This document shows positions 51,301-62,100 of a stretch of 64,000 nucleotides of DNA, piece after piece. This DNA is from Nereocystis luetkeana. Lineage: Eukaryota; Sar; Phaeophyceae; Laminariales; Laminariaceae. The number at the start of each line of letters is the position of its first letter. Within the stretch, counting starts at the first letter, position 1. Position numbers and translations under genes: made by a program. The DNA is taken from NCBI GenBank assembly GCA_031213475.1, contig JARUPZ010000026.1, positions 760,501 through 824,500 of the forward strand, in the 5' to 3' direction. The notes below the pieces were generated by a model. That model was given only the letters and a program-made list of their open reading frames with translations, searched no databases and was not told the DNA's origin.

Positions 51301-54300
51301 CGTTGAAAAACCAGCACGTAGCGAAGTTCAGCCACGGCGCCTGCCAACCAGGAGCAAAGGACTACTTCCGTGTCACGGGAGGCGTGTAGGGAGGAGGGAT
51401 GGGACGTAGCACAGCGCAAACGTTCAGCCACGGAGCCTGCAAACCACAGACACACCCGTTTGAGCATCGGATATCAGACGCTTAGGGGGGAGGGGGGGGG
51501 ATGTACTCATCATGCATGGCCGTAGTCGTGCGACCGCAGACCCTCGCAGCCCGTCTAGGGGGGGTGTACTCAATAGGGGACATCTACTCGATCTCACGCA
51601 TGGCCGTAGTCGTATGACCATAGGGGAGGGGGGGGCGGGGGGGGGGGGGGGGGGGGGGACGACAGGGAGCCCGGCGCGAAATTCTGTCACGATCCCTGCC
51701 AATCATAATCTGTCTGTGCCGAGGATGGAAGGCGTATATTGTGCGGGGGGCGGAATGTTAGACAGGGAGCATGGCGCCAAGTTCACCGGCGGTGCCCGCC
51801 AAACACAAATACACCGGTTTGGGCAGCATTGGACGGAAGGCGTCTAGAAGCGCCTGGGGGGGGGGGGGGGGGGGGAGGGGGGGTGTACTCATTAGGTGTA
51901 CTCACTATCGTGCTTGGCCGTAGTCGTATGACCACAGGCCCTCGCATTCCTACAATGCTGGGACGGAGCACGTCGGGTTTTCACGGACCAGGAAGACATT
52001 TGCATGCACCAAGCGCGAAGAGCCGTGAGGTGTTTGGCGAGTCGCATGAGGGTGAGCTGCATCCTACTCAGGACCGCTTTAGAGGCGAATTTTCTTGCAT
52101 ATGGATGGCAGCATCAGTAAAATAAATTACTTAGCACTTCCAGAGACAGCAATGGGGTTACTATGTAACTGCGTCGTAGGTGCCTCACCATATACACACT
52201 ACGTTATATCAGCACCCCCCTTGTGCGGAGTAAAGGTTTCCCCCGCACAAACATGGATCTAACTTGGCCGCCAGCCTGGGTAACCGCCAAAAACAAAAAC
52301 GGCACCCTGGCTGTCTAGCTCACGCAGTGAGAGGCGTGTTTTACAGCGTCATCGCCAAACGACGCCAACCAAACCTATATATATTAATAAACATGTACCA
52401 CGTATATAGTATAGGCAGGCATTGGAGTATGGGAGAAGCGCCTGGGGGGCGGTGTACTCGATAGGAGAGATGTACTCGATCTCATGCATGGTCGTAGTCG
52501 TATGATCATAGACCGTCGCATCCCTACAATGCCAGGACGGAGCATGTCGGGTTTTCACCAACCAGGCAGACATTGCTTGCACCAAGCGCGAAGCGCCGTG
52601 AGGTGCCCGGCGAGTCGCATGAAGGATGAGCTGTATCCTACTAAGAACCGCTTGTGAGGCGGACTTGCATATGGATGACAGCTTCAATGAGTTAATTCAA
52701 TTTCCGGTGTAGGCACTTCCAGAGACAGCAATGGGAGTACTACGTAACTGCCTCTTGGGTGCCCTACCTTGGAACACTACGTGATACGATCAATTCCCTT
52801 GTGCGGAGTAAAGGTTTTTTACCTCGCACAAATGATCTAACTCGACAACCAGCTGTGGGCGAACGCCAAAAAAAAAAAGAAGGCACCCTGGTTGTCTAGC
52901 TCACGTAGTGAGCGGCATGTTTTACAGTGTCGTTGCCAACCGACGCCAACCCAACTTATATAAAAAGGGGGGAAGCGCCTGGGGGGGGGGGGGGGGGGGG
53001 GGGGGGGGGTGCTATCGTGGGGCAACACAGCACCGGATGATCGTTGCAGATGTCGTCATTAGTAGTTGATATTTTCCGATGATTTCCGATTCGCTTCGAC
53101 TCTCTTCTCCTCGACGGTCCTCCATTAAATGTGCGAACATCCAAGCGAGATGACCCAACCGTCGCCTACCACGCCTTCCCTATAACCACAACGGTCCCAG
53201 AGAGAACAATCTCCCCTCCCTTCGAAAGCCTCCAAAAACAGCTCTCGGGACTCTCACAGAAGCTTACGTGTAGACCGTTCCCCCTCAGCCCCCTTATCCC
53301 CTCCGCCGTACCGCTACCGTTTTCAGCCCTTCCTATCCACCCCTGAAAACCTCCAAAAAACAGCTGTCTTAACTGATCCTGAAACTTAGGCGAAAATATT
53401 CTCGAGTACACCCCCCCCCCGCTACGCGTATCTCAATGTTGGACGTGGTGTTTATATTTGGAGTACGAAGGAACGGGGCTCCCTCTCCAAATTCGAAAGG
53501 AATGCGTGGTCAACCGTCAAATGACTTAAGGCAAGCAACAAAAGAGTACGCCTCGCGGGCATGCTCGAGATCGAGTACATATCTCCTCTCGAGTATCCCC
53601 CGCCCCCCCCCCCCCCCCCCCCCCCGCAGGACACCTCACGGCGCTTCGCGCCTGGTGCAGGCAATGTCTGCCTGGTAGGTGAAATCCGGCATGATCCGTC
53701 CCGGCATTGTAGGGATGCGAGGGTCTATGGTCATACGACTACGGCCATGCACGAGGTCGAGCACATCTCTCCTATCGAGTACCCCCCCCCCCCCCCCGCC
53801 GCCCCCCCCGCCTCCCTCCCCGAAAAAGCAATAAAACGACTTTGTCCACTAACCTGCGGCGCCCACCCCCCCGGTGGCTCTGTTCTGATTGGCAGCATAA
53901 CGATGGCCGCGGCCACGACGACCGCCAGCAGACGGTTTCCGAACACGAGGAAGACGTTGGAGGGGAACTTTTCTCCGGGGAACGAGTCGGTCTCGCCGTA
54001 CATCTTGTTCTTCACCTGATAGCACGCGAAACAAAAAAACAAAAACACGGGGAAAAAAAGCCATAAGACAAGGAAGAACCGCCCACACTGACACACAGCA
54101 CTACTGGTGCGTCCAAAGCGTATATAATTCCGGCGTATTGTACATTGTTGAGAGCGCCTTGGAGCGTGGGTAGGCACAATTCGATGCGAGTCGACGAGGG
54201 AAGAAAAGGCTGAAATCTTCTCGCGATAAAAATGAAGGCACGCACCGTAGCGGGAAGGGGGTAGAAGAGCCTGCTATGTGACCCCGGGTCTGAGTTACGA

Positions 54301-57300
54301 GTTGGAAGGAGAGAGAGAAGACGATGTACGAAGATAGTAAATGGATGAGCAAAACAAAAAACAAAAAAAACACTCCGGCCTACAATACCGGCCAGTAACG
54401 GTTACCTGCTACCGTTTATTCGAGGAAATGGAATCATGGTTAAAGTACACCGCGTACCATGACAAGGGGCATTCCGCCAACCATCGACTCACGGCTAGGA
54501 TTGCGTGCTGGTTCTAGCATACCGCCCCAAAATTCTCAAGAGTCCAGAGTCCAATGCCCATGCGGTTTTTGGGAGATAAGACCCTAAAATTTGGCACACA
54601 CTTATTATGATCTCTGAGCCCCTGCCGACCTGTTGACGGTCGGGGTTTTCGTTTATTTTTTTCCGACAGACAGTTCGTCTTTTTTGGGGGGGAGAGGGGG
54701 GGGGGGGAGGTTCGGGTTTCAAGGGATCCCCAATGTGATCCTTCGATATATCGAAACTACTTATACGATATCCAACACAATTCAACATATACCAGGCACA
54801 CGATACCACCATCACTACATTTTTTTAATAAATTCTTCATAATTTTTCTCCCACGAATATTTCGGCCTTAACCCTTCCGAAAAAAAAAACCCGTTTAAGG
54901 CGAAAAATACTAAAATTGTTTTTACGTACGTACTGTAGTTTGTCCCCATAACGGGACTGCAGTCTTGAAAACGGTTCACCGTACGTACAGCTTGATCGTC
55001 ACCGCTTGAAATAAATCATGGATGCACGTTCACGCGTCAGCGACACATCCGCTAGCGCTCGCAAATCGGACGCGCTGTTCCCCATTACGGAAGTAGCTAG
55101 CGGGACTACGGAAATAGCTCATAGTGGAAAATGGATGACTCTGTGTGTAATACCGTTCCCCACCTGCTCGCCTCTGCGGAACTGTGGAAATAGCTCATTA
55201 TGGGAAATGAACGCCTCCTTGTATAGTGAAAACCCTTGCAAGGGGGCGATCGTGTTACATCCCCTGAACTGAATGAAGCACATTCGTGTGAATGGGCGCC
55301 ATTCGTATTTTTTTAGTTACACCATAGCAGAAACATGCCTCCATCCCTATAGACATGAAAAAGAGGCGGCACCAAAAGGCAACAATCACCATCCCTGTGA
55401 GAAAATTCGATGCGAGATGAAGAGGGAAGCGAGGGCTGAATGAACCCTTACCGTGATGAAAAAAAACTGCGAAGCGTGTTTACCGTAGTAAGGAGGGCAG
55501 AAAACAGAGCCTGTTATATATGTGACCCTGGCTATGACTTACGACCAACAACCATTTTAGAACTGCAGTCTCGTTTCTGGGGACAAATCGGTTCAATTTC
55601 AAGTGCTTTGTCCCCGACTTACGACTATCAACCATTTGAGAACTGCAGCGCGGTCTCGTTTTTGGGGGCAAAACCAGTCTACGGCTGTAATTCCATTTTG
55701 TTGTCTCTGAAAGGGTTGCCGGAGCAAGAATCAGCGAACGCAATGAACGAGGTGATAAAAAAAAACGGGGAAAAAACGAAAAACCAATCACGAACGTGTA
55801 TTTATTGCATCATGGTATGATACTATTACGGTCATAGTTATAAGGACCTATGGTATACATAACAACCTACTTTGATTTACATATTTAACTATGTTCACTA
55901 GCAATATTTGGTCCTATTAAATATGGACCCCCGTAATACCATCCTTACTCTAGATCGTTTTATCGTGTCTTGCCGCAACGCTTGCCCTCTCCCTGGTACC
56001 TGATGAGCGACCGATGTCGACAGCCACCAACACCTTGTTGGCACAGGCACCGATCGTCAATATCACGGTTCTTCATCATCGATCTAGGCGACCGATTGGG
56101 GACATTTCTTGTCCCCCAAATTATTAACTTGGATGAAGATGAACACGAAGATGAAATGTGTATCTTCTTCGAGTGCGATTTCAGGGACCAGGAATCGCTC
56201 GGTGGATAGCTATCCTCAACATAATCTGACAATCTCGGAGTGCGTTGACCAATGACGACGAGCCACGACGCGTGGCGTGTGGCCATCAATGCATCGTCAT
56301 AGTGTCGCACGCCATCATCATCATAAGCATCATCGTCAGATCTCCAGCATCACGATCAAATATGTCAGGAGACGGCCCTTCAACCCCTTGACGGACGGCA
56401 TTTCCCGTTTGTTTACCTTGACCGACGCCAAACTACTAGGTTTTAGTGTGGAACACTCGGGCTTACACCCTTGACCGACGAACGTCCCGTCTCCCGACAC
56501 CTTTGACCGCGATTGCGTGTCGTCGCTGTCATCATTTCCACCCTTTTAGGACTGCAGTCTACATGAAAGGCAAAACGTAACTTTGATTCCAAGTAAAATT
56601 GTCCCACAACAGAAACGCAGTCCCGACGGCCCTTTTTCGTTTTCGTTTTTTTTCGTTTTTTGTGTTCGGTTCGCCAGTCATTTCCCTTGGTTCTTATGGA
56701 TAGTCCTATTATTAGTACTCTTGTCTATATGTAGAGTGTGTGTCTCATATTAAATCGTCCTTCCTACCCGTCGAATCTGCTTCGTTTTCTTTATTTTCTT
56801 TGGTTTTCTCACTGCTTCACCCTTTTAGGACCGCAGTCCCGTTTTGGGGACAAAATACTTGAAATTCGAGTGGTTTGTCCCCAACATGAGACTGCGGTTC
56901 TAAAAGGGTTACATAGAATAAGTACGTCGTGTCGGTTATATCCAGTATGATGACGTGGCATCGCATTGCCTACTGCTGCTGTGCTTACTGCATACCCCTG
57001 ATACCTGGTACGTAACAACCTCCTAGTATCTCTGTGGCGTAGTTTTGGGACCACAGAACTTGCATTTCTGTAGGATTGAAGAATCGGCACGGACACTATT
57101 AATAGTTACAGCAGCAGTAGATGTCGACGGGTAGAAGGAACGAATTTGTGTAAAGAACACACACACCCACCTCGATCAGTGGTGTTGCTTCTTTACGAGG
57201 TCGTTCTTTTCAAGTGTCTGCCACATCCCCTGCGGCGAGTACGACAGTTTTTTTTACCGGTACCTGGTATGTTTTTTCTTTTTATCTTTCGATTTTGTTC

Positions 57301-59073
57301 GTTCTTCGTTTTTGAGGGGGGGGCAATACATTTTTTTTTTTTTTAGTTTTTCCCTTTCTTTCTCTTTCGATTTGTTTGTTCTTTGATTAGTTTCTTTCAT
57401 CCCTTTGATAGAATGTGTATGTCGTGCCTGTCGTGTCCAGTATTACGACATGGCATTCTTACAGCATAAACAAGGTATTATTAATAATAGCATCTCTATG
57501 GCGTAGTTTTGTGACCCACATAACATGTAAAATCTCTCCAGGATTGAAGAATCGGCACGAACAGGCAGTGTATGTTGTGCTGGATTGCGACGGACGACGG
57601 GTGTGCATCAGGGACACAATTAGTGGTCCGGTGTCTTGCGCACAGCGCAACAGGCGACGCAAGGCGTGTTGCGCGCCAAAAATTGCGACGTACTCGCGAG
57701 TATAAGCCCGAAAACCGAGTAACAACGAGCGTTCAAACGCCTCCCGAACCTCGAAAAGGCGTGTATCGAGATCAGAAACTAAATTTATTTTGTTCTTATT
57801 AATAGTATGGAAAAAGGGCCTAACGAAAAGCGCCTGCGGCGAATTATAAAAAGGGGCCCAATTTTTCTTTCGCCAAAGGCGCCTTTGACAAACGGGGTTT
57901 CGATTTTTTCTTTGCGCCTACGGTAAACAAAAAAGCCCACCCTTAATCGCGTGTAGCGCTGCACGCGACCCGGCCCTCCGCAGCTGTTGCGGAAAACGGT
58001 CATTATGACCAAAATGTTGCGCCAGCGCAACAGCGCAACAGCAAGACCTTACGGAGTTCCGAGCCACCGAAGGGTCAACGGAAGTTGCCCCCTTGGTGTT
58101 TGGAGTTGAGACCGCGTTGTGGTCCACTGCAGCCAAAAAGGCGGGGAAGTGGTACAGGGGGATCCTTGAAGCAGCCGAACGGTTCATGGTGAGGTGGCAC
58201 GACTCTGAGGCTGAGATGAGTAGGCAGCGCCGCGCATCCGCCGTGGATGGTGTCCAAGGGAATGGGGGGGGAGGGGGCAACAGGAGAAGTGGCAGAAAGC
58301 CCGACCAAGGGAATGCGGAGATGGGGGGGAACAGGAGGTAGAAGGGAAACTGCGGTAGACGAAAGTAGGAAGGAGATGACAGACAGGGTCGCAAGGCACC
58401 AGGCCGACTAGGAAGTAAAACATGACCATACTATTAATACTAGTGCCACCAATTGGTGCAGCTGGTTCGAACGTGGTCGTCCCTTGTCTTCTCTTTTTGT
58501 TTTGTTTTTTTCTTTCTTGCGCTGACTCTCCGTGATTTTCATATTATTTTTTCTCTTCCTTTTCTGATTGATAGGCCGTACTGAAGGAGCCGTGTGGCGT
58601 GGTTGGATGACGAACCTGCTCTGCTCGTTTCGTATTGTCTGACGCCAAGGGGCTGGGCATAGCTGACGAACGCAGGGCGGACACGGCAGTCTGGGTAGCA
58701 AGGTACCAGGCGGATTAGGAGGGGGAACCTGGCTATACTACTCGTACCACAAGCTGCTGCCGTCACCTGGAAGGTGCTTTGGGCTTTGGTCTGTCTGTTA
58801 TTTTCCCCTTGTTATTTTTTTTCTTGGTTCTTTGTCTTACTCTGTTTACAAGGAGTGGTGTTTTTGTTTTTATTATTTTTTTTCCAGCTCGTTCTTTTTC
58901 AACTGTTGGCCACCTCGCCTGCGGGGGGGGGGCACGACAGATTGTTTCTCCTAGTTTTTGCTTTCATTGTTTTCTTTTTCTCTTTCGATTTGTCTACCTT
59001 GTTTTTGTTCTCTTTGATTGTTTCTTTTCGTTTCTCTATTTCATAGATTATGTATGTCGTGCCTGTCGTATCT

Positions 59074-59115
<42 letters not shown>

Positions 59116-62100
59116 CCATCCCATTCATTATCTTCGCACATCTTCTTCTCTCTCTCCTTCCAACTCGTAACTCAGATCCGGGGTCACATAGCAGGCTCTT
59201 CTCCCCCCTTCCCGCTACGGTACGTGCCTTCATTTTTTATCGCGAGAAGATTTCAGCCTTTTCTTCCCTCGTCGACTCGCATCGAATTGTGCCTACCCAC
59301 GCTGCAAGGCGCTCTCAACAATTGAATCCCTTTTTTTATTTTTGCAAATAAAGTCAAAGTCCGACCCTCCTAGGGCTCGAACCCAGGACTCAAACAAGTA
59401 GAATTCGAGGTTAACCACTTGAACCACCGGGGCGACCGGCTGATGACATGGCATTGCATTGCCCACTGAAGTGCTTACTGAATACCGGTACCTGGTACGT
59501 GGCAACGTAGTACCAGATATCTCTGTGGCGTAGCTTTGTGACCACAGAACTTGTACTTCTTCTAGGAATAAAGAATCGGCGCGGACACTGGTTGTGCTGG
59601 ATGTCGACGGGTAGAAAGAACGGTTTAATGTGAAGAACATACACAGCTAATTATATCCCTGGTGTGTATTTCTACCGCCGTGTTATGCAGAAATAATTGG
59701 AGTATATATGTTCCGCCGGTCGCCCCGGTGGTTCAAGTGGTTAATTAACCCTTTTAGCACCGCAGTCCCGATTTGGGGACAAACCTTGCTAATTCCAAAT
59801 GATTTTTCCCCAAAACGGGACTGGGGTCCTAAAAAGGTTAACCTCGAATTCTACCTGTGTTTGAGTCCTGGGTTCGAGCCCCAGGTGGGTCGGACATTTG
59901 ACTTTATTTGCAAAATCAAAAATAACAACGGTTCTATTGTTGAGAGCGCCTTGCAGCGTGGGTAGGCACAATTCGATGCGAGTCGACGAGGGAAGAAAAT
60001 GCTGAAATCTTCTCGCGATAAAAATGAAGGCACGCACCGTAGCGGGAAGGGGGTAGAAGAGCCTGCTATGTGACCCCGGATCTGAGTTACGAGTTGGAAG
60101 GAGAGAGAGAAGATGTGCGAAGATAATAAATGGGATGAGCAAAATACAAATAAATAAATATATAGACAATGCGATGCCCATCTTTCATCAGAGTGGGTAC
60201 GACAGGCACGAAATACATCTTCTCTGAAAAACAAAAACTGAGGAAACAAACGAACAAGAAAATAATGGCCAGTTTGATGTGAAGAACATGCAACATAAAC
60301 GGGTAATAATCGTCAGCATCGCTTCATCATCATCATCATCACCATTGTATTCATCAGTTTATTTTCATTATCATGGTCGCCAGCTACAACAGTATCAATA
60401 GTACCCAAATATGTCGGGCAAACAGCACTTTTACCCCTGCCCCCTACCCCTTGACAGACACCGTCAAGGCAGATGTCTTGACAGACAGCCTTGACAGTCG
60501 AAACCCGGCAATACCAAGAAAAACACCCGTTCTTCCGGAAACGCCTGAAAATATTGTCGAACGCACAGGTGTGTTTGGCTGTTTTCCTGTGTTCGCTTGT
60601 TTTTTGGGGGATTTTGATACCTTTCCGAGTCCGATCTACACAAAAATGCAATTCAAATGCAGAATCTCGATCTTGTAAATAAGCTCCAAATAAAACAAGT
60701 AAAACAGCTGCACGTGAAAATAAAAAGTACCTGGTAGGCGTTTCCACACGTGTAATGAGGCTTTTCCGCCGGGGGCGGGGGGGGCGGGGGTGGCATGGGA
60801 CATACGTCTTTACGTCTAGACAGATGGATTTGCCTTGGCAGACAGTCTTGGCAGACAGAGAGCTCGACACGGACATGTCTTCTCTGACATATTTGGTATA
60901 ATAGAATATTTTTATACGTAGGGTCAGTCACTCCCCCATGTCTGTGAGTGTCATTCACATGAAACCGTTCTTTCTACCCGTCGACATCAACAACCTGCCT
61001 CCGTGCAAATTACATACTGCATGAACATTTTTTATCCAGCAATAAGTATAGTAGACCAAAGATGTCAGGAGACAGCTTCAACCCCTCAACCCTTTTAGGA
61101 CCGCGGTCCCGTTTTGGGGACAAACTACTTGAAATTCGAGTGGTCTGTCCCCAAAACGGCACTGCGGTCCTAAAAGGGTCAACATACAGCCAAACCCTGC
61201 TTGACATGCCTTGACTGACACTAAAGTACTAGATTTTAGCCTGGAAAACTCGGCCCTATACCCTCGACGGCGCACGTTCTGTGTGTGTGTGTTCTTCACA
61301 TTAAACCGTTCTTTCTACACGTCGACATCCAGCACAACCAATGTCCGTGCCGATTCTTCAATCCTAGAAGAGATACAAGTGCTATGGTCACACAGCTACG
61401 CCAGAGAGATACTACGTTGCCGCGTATGCAGCAAGCACAGCAGTGGGCAATGTTTTTTTTTTTTTTTTTTCAAGTGCCATGTCATCATACTGGATACGAC
61501 GGCCACGACACACACATTCTATGAAACAGAGAAACGAAAGGAAACAATCATAGAGAAAACAAAAAACAAAGAAGACAAATCGAAAGAGAAAACGGAGAAA
61601 AAAAAAATGCGTGACATGTCTCCCGACATCTTTCACTTTGGGGTGAACAATGCAACGCCTGTGTGTGTGTGTTCTTCACATTAAACCGTTCTTTCTACCC
61701 GTCGACATCCAGCACAACCAGTGTCCGTGCCGATTCTTCAATCCTAGAAGAGACACAAGTTCTGTGGTCACAAAGCTACGCCACAGAGATACTACGTTGC
61801 CACGTGTGCAGTATGCACTGCAGTGGGCAATGCAAAGCCATGTCATCATACTAGATACGACAGGTACGACATACGCAATCTATGAAATAGTGAAACGAAA
61901 AGAAACAATCAAAGAGAAAACAATGGATTGCAACGATCGCCGTAACTACACCTCCATAGTGCGCCTTGCAGCGTGGGTAGGCACAATTCGATGCGAGTCG
62001 ACGAGGGAAGAAAAGGCTGAAATCTTCTCGCGATAAAAATGAAGGCACGTACCGTAGCGGGAAGGGGGGAGAAGAGCCTGCTATGTGACCCCGGATCTGA

